This document shows positions 7,770 through 14,360 of a DNA stretch of 14,360 nucleotides, piece by piece; positions within the stretch are counted from its first letter, which is position 1, and every line of letters begins with the position of its first letter. The stretch is from Prevotella sp. (GTDB lineage Bacteria; Bacteroidota; Bacteroidia; Bacteroidales; Bacteroidaceae): contig JAJQAI010000091.1 in the NCBI GenBank assembly GCA_021203915.1, forward strand, positions 1-14,360. The letters are read 5' to 3'. The position numbers and the translations under genes were made by a program. The notes under the pieces are model-generated. The model was not told the DNA's origin, did no database searches, and worked only from the letters and a program-made list of their open reading frames with translations.

Positions 7770-8267
7770 ATGATGAGTAAGTATAATTTTTTTGCCCTTG
7801 GGCTAATACTATTTTTAGTTTTAGGCTCTTCACCTTTAAAAGCGCAAGAGTTTTCAAAAGAATTGATTGATGAAATCAAGGCTAAGGCTGAACGTGGAGA
7901 TGCTGCGTCTCAATGTGACCTTGGGGCTATATATTATGGTGGTAAAGGTCTTAAGCAAAGTGATTCTCAGGCTTTTAAGTGGTATCAAAAGTCGGCAGCT
8001 CAAGGCTATGCTGCAGGAGAGTATAATCTTGGCTTCTGCTATGAAAATGGCATTGGAGTTTCCAAAAACTACTCTGAGGCTTTTATTTGGTACAAAAAAG
8101 CGGCAAATCAAGGATTACCCGAGGCTGAGTATCAACTAGGAAACTGCTATGCCTATGGTAGGGGAGTGGCAATTGATTATGACGAGGCTATAAAGTGGCT
8201 TACCGCTGCAGCAGATCACGGTCATAAACTAGCCATTGAAGCTCTAAAGAAATTGAACTTAAGGTGA
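7770..8267 (+). CDS. Small exported Sel1-repeat protein
   Basis: A 165-residue protein with a signal peptide (about residues 1-25, hydrophobic core FFALGLILFLVLG, likely cleavage LKA|Q). The rest is three complete 36-residue Sel1-like repeats beginning at Gly43, Gly79 and Gly115, with the pattern G-x-A-x-x-x-x-x-L-G-x-x-Y-x-x-G-x-G-V, then A-x-x-W-Y-x-x-A-A-x-x-G. A truncated fourth starts at Gly151. Sel1 repeats are TPR-like helical hairpins that bind other proteins, so this is probably a periplasmic or outer-membrane scaffold; its partner cannot be told. Two ATG codons stand in tandem (7770, 7773) and either could be used. There is no catalytic domain. It and the next gene lie between conserved housekeeping blocks and look like accessory genes. 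Confidence 0.85.
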   Translation: MMSKYNFFALGLILFLVLGSSPLKAQEFSKELIDEIKAKAERGDAASQCDLGAIYYGGKGLKQSDSQAFKWYQKSAAQGYAAGEYNLGFCYENGIGVSKNYSEAFIWYKKAANQGLPEAEYQLGNCYAYGRGVAIDYDEAIKWLTAAADHGHKLAIEALKKLNLR

Positions 8268-8298
8268 AATACTTTTAACATTTAAATTAATACACGCG

Positions 8299-8841
8299 AT
8301 GAAAAATCTTTTTCTTACCCTAACGTTACTTCTTTTCTCTTTTGTGGCATATGCTCAAGAGATTGTAAACATTGAGGGTGTTAATTATCTTCTTGATGGT
8401 GAGAAGGCTATTATCACTGACCAAGGTAAGGCTGCTGAAGGAGACATAATTGTCCCTGACGATTTTGAATACCAAGGTCAAAGATATAAAGTTGTGGATA
8501 TGACAAGTTGGGCTTTCCAATATTGCGAGAGACTAATGAGCATTATTCTTCCAGATGGAATTACAACAATTCCTCACGATGCATTCCATGGTTGCACTGA
8601 ACTACAGACAGTTACTTTTGGTGATATGGTAGATACAATTGAAAATAACGCTTTTTGCGATTGTATTGGCATAACTACAATTAATGTAAGAAACCCCATG
8701 CCACCACAGATTGAGTTTGATTCTTTCTTTGGTGTAGATACAAACTCCTGCATAGTTCATGTTCCTACAGGCTCTAGGGGTGTGTATTCCAATGATATCG
8801 GATGGAGACAATTCCAGAATATCTTTGATACTGAGTGGTAG
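8299..8841 (+). CDS. Small exported BspA-type leucine-rich-repeat protein
   Basis: 180 residues with a clear signal peptide (1-19, cleavage AYA|Q). After a short N-terminal beta-rich part (20-70, with YLLDGEKAIIT and the IIVPDDFEYQGQRYKVV segment) come 23-residue LRR_5/BspA-like repeats. Their Ala-Phe landmarks fall at residues 72, 95 and 118, each followed by a Cys (76, 99, 122). The end (CIVHVPTGSRGVYSNDIGW) is the usual cap of Bacteroidales BspA-like proteins. The family includes surface adhesins, but this one is very small and lacks any sorting domain I can see, so it is probably periplasmic or freely secreted. The ligand is unknown. It follows the Sel1 gene by 31 bases in the same direction and may be co-transcribed. 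Confidence 0.85.
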   Translation: MKNLFLTLTLLLFSFVAYAQEIVNIEGVNYLLDGEKAIITDQGKAAEGDIIVPDDFEYQGQRYKVVDMTSWAFQYCERLMSIILPDGITTIPHDAFHGCTELQTVTFGDMVDTIENNAFCDCIGITTINVRNPMPPQIEFDSFFGVDTNSCIVHVPTGSRGVYSNDIGWRQFQNIFDTEW

Positions 8842-8856
8842 AAATACTTTTTTCAC

Positions 8857-8884
8857 GTAGCATTTTTTTTAAAGAGTGTGCTAC
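8857..8884 (+). terminator. Hairpin after the LRR gene, possible terminator
   Basis: GTAGCA at 8857-8862 pairs exactly with TGCTAC at 8879-8884 across a 16-base loop containing eight T. A T-rich run (TTTTTC) follows at about 8893. It lies 16 bases after the LRR stop codon and 44 before the HD gene. The stem is only six pairs and the loop is long, so this is a modest call. Confidence 0.35.
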
Positions 8885-8927
8885 TTCTTAAGTTTTTCTT
8901 CCTTTTTGGAAATGCGTCTTTTAGATT

Positions 8928-10169
8928 ATGGCAGAGAGTAATTTAAATTCATTTCCACATAAAGTAATTAATGACCCTGTATTCGGGTTCATAAAGGTTC
9001 CTCGTGGACTTATCCTTGATATTCTCAATCATCCACTTGTGCAAAGACTATCAAGGATAAGGCAACTTGGACTTACCTATCTTGTGTACCCTGCAGCTCA
9101 GCATACGCGCTTTCAGCATTCTCTAGGAGCTTTTCATCTAATCCAAGAAGCTCTAGAGACACTTACTCAAAAAGGAACGTTTATCTTTGATAGTGAGAAA
9201 GAAGCTACTCAAGCGGCAATACTTATGCACGATATTGGTCATGGGCCATTCTCACACGTTCTTGAGAGCGCTTTAATTCCTGATCTTCCTCATGAGGATA
9301 TTTCTCTTCTTTTCATGGAAAAGATTAACTCGGATTTTGGAGGAAAATTAAATCTTGCTCTTAAGATATTTAAGAACCAGTACCCAAAGAAGTTCTTTCA
9401 TCAGCTCATTAGTAGTCAATTAGATATGGATAGGCTTGACTACTTAGTACGTGACTGCTTTTTTACGGGTGTTGCCGAGGGGAATATTGGCTGTGAGCGT
9501 ATCATAAAGATGCTAGAGGTTCATGATGATAGATTAGTTGTTAACTCAAAGGGTTTATATACTATAGAAAACTACCTTTTATCCCGCTATTTAATGTATT
9601 GGCAGGTGTATCTGCACAAAACTACTGTAGCAGGGGAGAAGGTTCTTCTAAATGCACTACTTCGCGCTAAGAGCCTTGCAAAAAAAGGTAAACAACTCTT
9701 TGCTTCTCCCGCGCTTTCATACTTCCTTTACAACGATATAGATGCCTCAAAGTTCAAGAGTGATGAAAAAGCTCAACTTTGCTATCAAACACTCGATGAC
9801 AACGATATATGGTCTGCCTTAAAAGTATGGGCCGATAGCGATGACAAGATTCTTTCCATTCTTTCTTCTGGCGTTGTAAAAAGAAATCTTTTCAAGGTTG
9901 AAATCCAAGATGAACCATTTGATGAAAAGTATGTAAGTGAGCTGAAAGCCTTAATAATGAAAAAACTTAATGTTTCTAGAGAGGATGTAGAATTTCTGCT
10001 CAGTGTAAGTTCTGCTCATAAGGATATTTATAACCAATCAGATGACGGAATAACGATATCTTATAAAACAGGCGAGTATAAAGATATTACGGAAGCCTCA
10101 GACTTAATCAAAGTTGCTTCTGTTTCCCCTCAAAATCGTAAATATTACCTTTGTTATCAACGTATTTGA
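8928..10169 (+). CDS. HD-domain phosphohydrolase (COG1078, dGTPase/SAMHD1-like)
   Basis: A 413-residue cytoplasmic HD-superfamily protein. Metal-binding residues are intact: His59 in HTRFQHS, His101-Asp102 in LMHDIGHGPFSH, and Asp166 in QLDMDRLDYLVRD. This arrangement and length fit COG1078, whose members resemble dNTP triphosphohydrolases such as SAMHD1 and EF1143; the true substrate is not shown by sequence. The C-terminal half (about 200-413) has no motif I recognise. It begins at ATG 8928 after an 86-base gap with a possible terminator and ends in TGA just before the lpxD promoter. In Bacteroidales this gene often precedes the lpxD cluster, so the neighbourhood is ordinary, but a functional link with lipid A is unproven. 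Confidence 0.88.
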   Translation: MAESNLNSFPHKVINDPVFGFIKVPRGLILDILNHPLVQRLSRIRQLGLTYLVYPAAQHTRFQHSLGAFHLIQEALETLTQKGTFIFDSEKEATQAAILMHDIGHGPFSHVLESALIPDLPHEDISLLFMEKINSDFGGKLNLALKIFKNQYPKKFFHQLISSQLDMDRLDYLVRDCFFTGVAEGNIGCERIIKMLEVHDDRLVVNSKGLYTIENYLLSRYLMYWQVYLHKTTVAGEKVLLNALLRAKSLAKKGKQLFASPALSYFLYNDIDASKFKSDEKAQLCYQTLDDNDIWSALKVWADSDDKILSILSSGVVKRNLFKVEIQDEPFDEKYVSELKALIMKKLNVSREDVEFLLSVSSAHKDIYNQSDDGITISYKTGEYKDITEASDLIKVASVSPQNRKYYLCYQRI

Positions 10170-10180
10170 ATAAAATGAGT

Positions 10181-10188
10181 TATCTTTG
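10181..10188 (+). promoter_or_regulatory. -7 box of the lpxD operon promoter
   Basis: TATCTTTG, followed by C, is a textbook Bacteroidota -7 box (TAnnTTTG). It lies 12 bases after the stop of the HD gene and 23 before the lpxD ATG, so transcription would start near 10194 with a leader of under 20 bases. TTTG occurs at 10150-10153 and 10165-10168, but neither is at the usual 19-21 base spacing, so the -33 element is weak or absent. Confidence 0.65.
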
Positions 10189-10211
10189 CGAAAAATTAAG
10201 TAGCGTTTTAA

Positions 10212-11261
10212 ATGGAATTTACGGCTAAACAGATTGCTGACTTTATAGGCGGAAGAGTTGAGGGCGATGAAAACGCTAAAATAAGTACTTTTGCAAAGAT
10301 TGAAGAAGGTACTCCAGGGGCTATTTCATTTTTATCAAACCCCAAATATACGCATTATCTTTACGAGACCTCATCAAGTATCGTCCTTGTAAATGAGGAT
10401 GTTATGCCCCAAAGAAAAGTTAAGCCCACACTTATAAGAGTTAAGAATGCCTATGATTCTTTAGCTAAACTCTTGCAATTTTATCAAGCTTCACTACCAA
10501 AGAAAAAAGGCATTAGCCCTCAAGCTTTTATATCTAAAACAGCTACTATCGGTAAGGATTGCTATGTTGGCGCTTTTGCCGTTATTGGTGATGGGGTGAA
10601 TATTGGTGATAATACTCTGATTTATCCAAACACTGTTATAGGTGATAATGTTAGGATTGGTCAAAATACCACCCTTTATCCAAATGTGACAATATATGAT
10701 GGTTGTCGTTTGGGTAATAACGTTACAATACATTCAGGATGCGTTATAGGTGCTGATGGCTTTGGCTTTGCTCCTACCCCCATGGGGTATGATAAGATAC
10801 CGCAGATTGGAATAGTTACAATCCTAGATAATGTTGAAATTGGTGCCAATACTTGTATTGACCGTTCTACAATGGGGTCAACCCTAATTAGTAAAGGGAC
10901 TAAGATAGATAATCTTGTTCAGATAGCTCATAATGTAGAAGTGGGAGAGAATACCGTAATGGCAGCCCAGGCTGGTATTGCAGGGAGTTCAAAGGTTGGC
11001 TCTTGGTGTATGCTAGGAGGTCAAGTAGGTATTTCGGGTCATGTATCAATAGGAGATAAGACATCCATTGGTGCGCAATCTGGTGTTACTGGAAATATTA
11101 AAGCAGGAGAAACAGTTATTGGCTCACCACCAACAAACCCAAGAGAGTTCTTTAAAAGTGTTGCTCTTTCTCGCCGTTTACCTGAGATGAAAGAAAGTCT
11201 TACAAAACTTCAAAAAGAAGTTGAAGAGCTTAAGAAAACTATTAATTCCTTGCAAAAGTAA
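10212..11261 (+). CDS. lpxD: UDP-3-O-(3-hydroxyacyl)glucosamine N-acyltransferase
   Basis: Third enzyme of lipid A synthesis: transfers a 3-hydroxyacyl chain from ACP to the 2-amino group of UDP-3-O-acyl-glucosamine. The 349 residues match the family (E. coli 341). The N-terminal uridine-binding domain (about 1-100, with [11 protein letters not shown] near 36-46) precedes a left-handed parallel beta-helix of hexapeptide repeats (about 105-300; for example [12 protein letters not shown]). The catalytic His is His240 in [10 protein letters not shown], matching E. coli His239. The C-terminus (about 325-349, [20 protein letters not shown]) is a charged helix, as in other LpxD trimers. The gene ends in TAATG, so its stop overlaps the lpxC start by one base. 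It is first in the lpxD/lpxC-fabZ/lpxA unit. Confidence 0.97.
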   Translation: MEFTAKQIADFIGGRVEGDENAKISTFAKIEEGTPGAISFLSNPKYTHYLYETSSSIVLVNEDVMPQRKVKPTLIRVKNAYDSLAKLLQFYQASLPKKKGISPQAFISKTATIGKDCYVGAFAVIGDGVNIGDNTLIYPNTVIGDNVRIGQNTTLYPNVTIYDGCRLGNNVTIHSGCVIGADGFGFAPTPMGYDKIPQIGIVTILDNVEIGANTCIDRSTMGSTLISKGTKIDNLVQIAHNVEVGENTVMAAQAGIAGSSKVGSWCMLGGQVGISGHVSIGDKTSIGAQSGVTGNIKAGETVIGSPPTNPREFFKSVALSRRLPEMKESLTKLQKEVEELKKTINSLQK

Positions 11262-12646
11262 TGTTAAAGCAAAATACAATTAAAGGAAGTTTTTCCCTTT
11301 GTGGTAAAGGACTACATACGGGACTAAACTTAACTGTTACCTTTAATCCTGCAGCTGAGAATACAGGATATAAAGTTCAGCGTATAGACCTAGAAGGACA
11401 ACCCATTATCGATGCAATAGCCGAGAACGTTGTCGATACTACGCGTGGAACCGTTTTAGAACGAAATGGTGCCAAGGTCTCCACCATTGAACATGCTATG
11501 GCAGCTCTTTATGCTCTTGGAATTGATAATTGTATTATACAGGTCAATGGACCAGAATTCCCAATTCTTGATGGTTCCTCTTCACCTTTTGTTGAAAAGA
11601 TTTTAGATGTAGGAATAGAAGAGCAGGCAGCACCAAAGGATTTATATATTATAAGGCACAAAATTGAGGTTAAAGACGAGGCTTCAGGCTCTAGTATAAC
11701 GATTTTGCCAGATGAGGAGTTTAGCATAACGGCAATGTGCTCCTTTGAGTCAAAGTTTATCAATAGTCAGTTCGCTACTTTAGACAATATGACGAACTTT
11801 GCTCGTGACATTGCTCCAGCGCGTACTTTTGTCTTTGTTCGTGACATTGCTCCACTGCTTAAGGCTAACCTAATAAAGGGAGGAGATCTTGATAATGCAA
11901 TTGTTATGTATGAAAGGCAGATGCCACAGGAAGATGTTGACAAGCTAGCTGACTTTTTGGGGGTTCCTCGTTTGGATGCGACCCATTTAGGATACATACA
12001 AAATAAGCCACTAGTGTGGGAAAATGAGTGTACTCGACATAAGTTACTTGACATTATAGGTGATATGGCCCTAATAGGTAAACCTATCCAAGGGCGCATT
12101 ATAGCAACACGTCCTGGTCATACAATAAACAACAAGTTTGCTCGCCTAATGCGAAGAGAAATTCGCAAGCATGAGATTCAAGCACCTATATATGATTGTA
12201 ACGAAGAGCCTATAATGGATGTGAAACGCATTCGTGAACTCCTGCCTCATCGTTATCCCATGCAACTTGTAGATAAGGTGATTGAACTTGGCCCTAATTC
12301 TATAGTAGGCGTAAAGAACGTAACGAGCAATGAACCCTTCTTCCAAGGGCATTTCCCCGAAGAGCCTGTAATGCCAGGAGTTCTTCAGATTGAAGCTATG
12401 GCGCAGTGTGGCGGTCTTTTGGTACTTAATTCAGTAGATGAGCCAGAAAGGTGGTCAACCTATTTCTTAAGAATAGATGAGGTTAAGTTCCGTCAGAAGG
12501 TTGTTCCAGGAGACACACTTTTATTCAAAGTTGATTTGTTAGCTCCTATTCGTCATGGTATTTCTTCAATGAAGGGATATGTATTCGTTGGTGATAAAGT
12601 GGTCTCTGAGGCTACATTTACCGCACAGATAGTAAAGAATAAGTAG
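11261..12646 (+). CDS. lpxC-fabZ: Bifunctional UDP-3-O-acyl-GlcNAc deacetylase / 3-hydroxyacyl-ACP dehydratase
   Basis: A 461-residue fusion usual in Bacteroidota. The N-terminal LpxC part (about 1-310) is the zinc deacetylase that commits the cell to lipid A; the zinc ligands are His78 (TIEHAMAALYALG), His260 and Asp264 (CTRHKLLDIIGD) by match to E. coli His79, His238 and Asp242, and His287 (RPGHTINN) matches the catalytic His265. The C-terminal FabZ part (about 318-461) is a hot-dog dehydratase with LLPHRYPMQLVD, catalytic His364 in GHFPEEPVMPG and Glu378 in IEAMAQ, 14 residues apart as in E. coli FabZ. Both substrates are 3-hydroxyacyl products, so the fusion ties lipid A commitment to fatty-acid elongation. 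The ATG overlaps the lpxD stop by one base, indicating translational coupling. Confidence 0.97.
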   Translation: MLKQNTIKGSFSLCGKGLHTGLNLTVTFNPAAENTGYKVQRIDLEGQPIIDAIAENVVDTTRGTVLERNGAKVSTIEHAMAALYALGIDNCIIQVNGPEFPILDGSSSPFVEKILDVGIEEQAAPKDLYIIRHKIEVKDEASGSSITILPDEEFSITAMCSFESKFINSQFATLDNMTNFARDIAPARTFVFVRDIAPLLKANLIKGGDLDNAIVMYERQMPQEDVDKLADFLGVPRLDATHLGYIQNKPLVWENECTRHKLLDIIGDMALIGKPIQGRIIATRPGHTINNKFARLMRREIRKHEIQAPIYDCNEEPIMDVKRIRELLPHRYPMQLVDKVIELGPNSIVGVKNVTSNEPFFQGHFPEEPVMPGVLQIEAMAQCGGLLVLNSVDEPERWSTYFLRIDEVKFRQKVVPGDTLLFKVDLLAPIRHGISSMKGYVFVGDKVVSEATFTAQIVKNK

Positions 12647-12647
12647 T

Positions 12648-12670
12648 TCTCCATAATTTTAGGAGATTTT
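12648..12670 (+). terminator. Small hairpin plus T-run between lpxC-fabZ and lpxA
   Basis: TCTCC (12648-12652) pairs with GGAGA (12662-12666) across a nine-base loop and is followed by TTTT. It begins one base after the stop codon of lpxC-fabZ. Five pairs are too few for a strong terminator; it may thin transcription into lpxA, or be a chance structure. The same GGAGA resembles a ribosome-binding site but is 18 bases from the lpxA ATG, too far to serve. Confidence 0.3.
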
Positions 12671-12684
12671 CTAATAGAGTTGAT

Positions 12685-13455
12685 ATGAATCAAATTAGTC
12701 CATTAGCATATGTGCATCCCAAAGCCGAGCTTGGGGATAATAATATAATTGGCCCATTTTGTTATATTGATGAGAATACTGTCATTGGAAATGACAATGT
12801 TTTAAGAAATGGAGTGACAATTAATTATGGTGTTCGTCTTGGAAATTCCAATGAGATTTTTCCCGGTGCTAGTTTGGGAACAAAGCCACAGGACCTTAAG
12901 TTTAAAGGGGAGGACACCACATGCCAAATTGGGAATAGTAACTCTATACGCGAAAATGTAACCATATCACGTGGTACCGCCTCTAAGAATTCAACTATTG
13001 TTGGCTCAAACAACCTCCTAATGGAAAGTGTTCACATCGCTCATGATTGTGTTGTAGGAAATGGTTGTGTGATCGGTAATTCCTCGAAGTTTGCCGGCGA
13101 GGTAACTATTGATGACTATGCTATAATAAGTGGTGCAGTACTTTGTCATCAATTCTGTCATATAGGTAGTTATGTGATGATTCAAGGTGGTTGTCGCTTT
13201 AGTCAGGATATACCTCCATATATTATAGCAGGAAAAGAACCTACCCACTATTGTGGCATCAATTTGGTTGGCTTACGCCGTAAGGGCTTTAACAATGAAC
13301 TCATCGATAATATCCATGAGGCTTATCGTATTATTTATTCTAAAGGATTGCTCAAGGAAGCAATTGATGAGATCCTTCAGCGCTTACCTCAAAACGATGA
13401 GATTAAATATATCATCGATTTTGTAGAAAAGTCTCAAAGAGGAATTATAAGGTAG
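12685..13455 (+). CDS. lpxA: UDP-N-acetylglucosamine 3-O-acyltransferase
   Basis: First enzyme of lipid A synthesis: moves a 3-hydroxyacyl chain from ACP to the 3-OH of UDP-GlcNAc, in the cytoplasm. The 256 residues (E. coli 262) form a left-handed beta-helix of hexapeptide repeats (about 1-185) and a C-terminal helical tail (GLRRKGFNNELIDNIHEAYRI region, 190-256). Catalytic His120 lies in VHIAHDC (E. coli His125), and CHQFCHIGS holds His155 and Gln156 (E. coli His160 and Gln161). The site matching the E. coli acyl-length 'ruler' Gly173 is Gly168, in VMIQGGC, which would leave room for a long chain. The gap to lpxC-fabZ is 38 bases and holds a small hairpin. No lpxB is seen nearby. Confidence 0.96.
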   Translation: MNQISPLAYVHPKAELGDNNIIGPFCYIDENTVIGNDNVLRNGVTINYGVRLGNSNEIFPGASLGTKPQDLKFKGEDTTCQIGNSNSIRENVTISRGTASKNSTIVGSNNLLMESVHIAHDCVVGNGCVIGNSSKFAGEVTIDDYAIISGAVLCHQFCHIGSYVMIQGGCRFSQDIPPYIIAGKEPTHYCGINLVGLRRKGFNNELIDNIHEAYRIIYSKGLLKEAIDEILQRLPQNDEIKYIIDFVEKSQRGIIR

Positions 13456-13485
13456 AAACTCTTTTTAGTTTTCTCGTCCCCTTTC

Positions 13486-13502
13486 TTCCTAAGGAAAGTT
13501 TT
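13486..13502 (+). promoter_or_regulatory. Shine-Dalgarno-like site in a short palindrome before miaA
   Basis: AAGGAAAG at 13491-13498 places AGGA seven bases before the ATG at 13503, a good Shine-Dalgarno spacing, unlike other genes here, which have A/T-rich leaders. It is half of the palindrome TTCCT-A-AGGAA (13486-13496), so pairing could hide it; the one-base centre makes a real hairpin doubtful. Confidence 0.35.
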
Positions 13503-14360
13503 ATGAAATCACTTATTGTTATTGTTGGACCCACTGCAGTTGGGAAGTCATCCTTATCTATAGAGATTGCTCAAAGGTTTTCTTGTCCCATTATTAATGC
13601 TGATTCTAGACAAATATATAAGGAAATTCCTATTGGAACAGCTGCTCCAAGCTTTCAAGATTTAAAAAAAGTCAAGCATTATTTTGTCGGTCATCTTAGC
13701 GTAGAGGATTATTATAATGCCGCTATGTATGAATCGGATGTTTTACGCTTGCTTGATGAGCTTTTTCTTAGTTTTGATAGGGTTGTACTTTCAGGAGGTA
13801 GTATGATGTATATTGACGCTGTCTGTAAAGGTATAGATGATATACCAACAGTGGATGAAAAGATAAGAGAAAAACTACTCCTAAGATTTAAAAAAGAAGG
13901 TTTAACGCCTATTCTTAAAGAGTTAGCGCTTAAAGACCCAGAGCATTTCCTCATTGTTGATAAAAATAATCCTCGTAGTGTGCTACATGCCCTTGAGGTT
14001 TGTCTTTCAACAAATAGAACATATTCATCTTTTCGTAAAAACTCCATAAAAAAGCGCCCTTTTTCTATTTGTAAGATAGGTATAGATCTTCAACGTGACG
14101 AACTTTATAAGCGTATTGATGAGCGTGTTGAAAATATGATTAGCCTAGGGCTTGTTTCTGAGGCCAAAAAAGTTTATTCAAAAAGAAATCTTAATGCCTT
14201 AAATACTGTGGGGTATAAAGAGATTTTTGAGGTTTTTGATGGAAAATCCTCCTTAGAACAAGCCATTCAAAAGATAAAGTTTAATACTCACAAATATTGT
14301 CGTAAACAACTTACATGGTTTAAGCGTGACAAAGATATAAAGTGGTTTTCACCCTATGAT
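13503..14360 (+). CDS. miaA: tRNA dimethylallyltransferase, partial (3' end outside window)
   Basis: Adds a dimethylallyl group to N6 of A37 in tRNAs reading codons that begin with U, improving codon pairing. The open frame runs from ATG 13503 to the edge with no stop: 286 codons, perhaps 15-20 residues short of a typical Bacteroidales MiaA (about 300). Visible features are the P-loop GPTAVGKS at residues 9-16, DSRQIY at 34-39 with the catalytic Asp34, IPIGTAAPS at 42-50 for substrate binding, SGGSMMYIDAV (the MiaA GGT-type loop, with Ser for Thr), the insertion domain (about 115-200) that grips the tRNA, and NTVGYKEIFEVF and RKQLTWFKRD near the end. It follows lpxA by 47 bases with no box for its own promoter, so it probably shares the lpx transcript. 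Confidence 0.93.
   Translation, partial: MKSLIVIVGPTAVGKSSLSIEIAQRFSCPIINADSRQIYKEIPIGTAAPSFQDLKKVKHYFVGHLSVEDYYNAAMYESDVLRLLDELFLSFDRVVLSGGSMMYIDAVCKGIDDIPTVDEKIREKLLLRFKKEGLTPILKELALKDPEHFLIVDKNNPRSVLHALEVCLSTNRTYSSFRKNSIKKRPFSICKIGIDLQRDELYKRIDERVENMISLGLVSEAKKVYSKRNLNALNTVGYKEIFEVFDGKSSLEQAIQKIKFNTHKYCRKQLTWFKRDKDIKWFSPYD

Noticed and set aside
7867..8139. A second 90-codon plus-strand frame inside the Sel1 gene
   Set aside because: It is a shifted reading of the Sel1 repeats, without a signal peptide or coherent domain.
7896..8220. Regular repeats as a possible CRISPR array
   Set aside because: The periodicity is 108 bases, in frame, and encodes 36-residue Sel1 repeats; the units are diverged, unlike CRISPR repeats.
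8903..8927. TTTTTGG as a -33 box for the HD gene
   Set aside because: The matching -7 box would have to fall at or beyond the start codon, and no TAnnTTTG is present.
11509..12352. Minus-strand frames of 68-110 codons inside lpxC-fabZ
   Set aside because: They are antisense to a well-conserved gene and have no recognisable protein features.
13712..14047. A 111-codon minus-strand frame
   Set aside because: It is opposite miaA, which carries the expected P-loop and other MiaA motifs through this stretch.

Overview
The window reads as chromosomal DNA of an AT-rich member of the Bacteroidota, most likely order Bacteroidales. Three things point that way. LpxC and FabZ are fused in one protein. 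PurM is of the long, divergent Bacteroidales type, and PurC, UbiE, PyrF and MiaA also look like Bacteroidales forms. Promoters match the Bacteroidota consensus (TTTG, about 20 bases, TAnnTTTG), and most start codons follow A/T-rich leaders with no Shine-Dalgarno sequence. I cannot name a genus from sequence alone.

Layout. (1) Bases 1-952, minus strand: the 5' 317 codons of an exported endonuclease/exonuclease/phosphatase-family protein, cut by the left edge. (2) Bases 953-1143: a divergent promoter region, the longest gene-free stretch (191 bases). (3) Bases 1144-7709, plus strand: seven tightly packed housekeeping genes, phoH-purC-ubiE(menG)-aroE-purM-prfA-pyrF, with gaps of only 5 to 16 bases. 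They look like one operon covering two purine steps, the last step of UMP synthesis, shikimate and menaquinone synthesis, and translation termination. (4) Bases 7770-8841: two small exported repeat proteins, one with Sel1 repeats and one with BspA-type leucine-rich repeats, lying between conserved blocks. (5) Bases 8928-10169: an HD-domain phosphohydrolase. (6) Bases 10212 to the right edge: lpxD, lpxC-fabZ and lpxA, the early lipid A (Raetz) pathway plus fatty-acid dehydration, followed by miaA (tRNA dimethylallyltransferase), cut by the right edge. A strong Bacteroidota -7 box sits just before lpxD.

How the genes work together. In the first block, AroE feeds chorismate, from which menaquinone is made, and UbiE/MenG methylates the menaquinone precursor. 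PurM, PurC and PyrF supply nucleotides. PrfA ends translation and PhoH probably acts in RNA metabolism. In the last block, LpxA, LpxC and LpxD make UDP-2,3-diacylglucosamine for the outer membrane, and the fused FabZ balances acyl chains between lipid A and phospholipid.

I found no rRNA, tRNA, CRISPR array, insertion sequence, phage or clear defence system. The window is mostly core genome. Its least ordinary parts are the two small secreted repeat proteins, the promoter and hairpin signals, and a few details of individual proteins. I do not see a convincing undescribed system.
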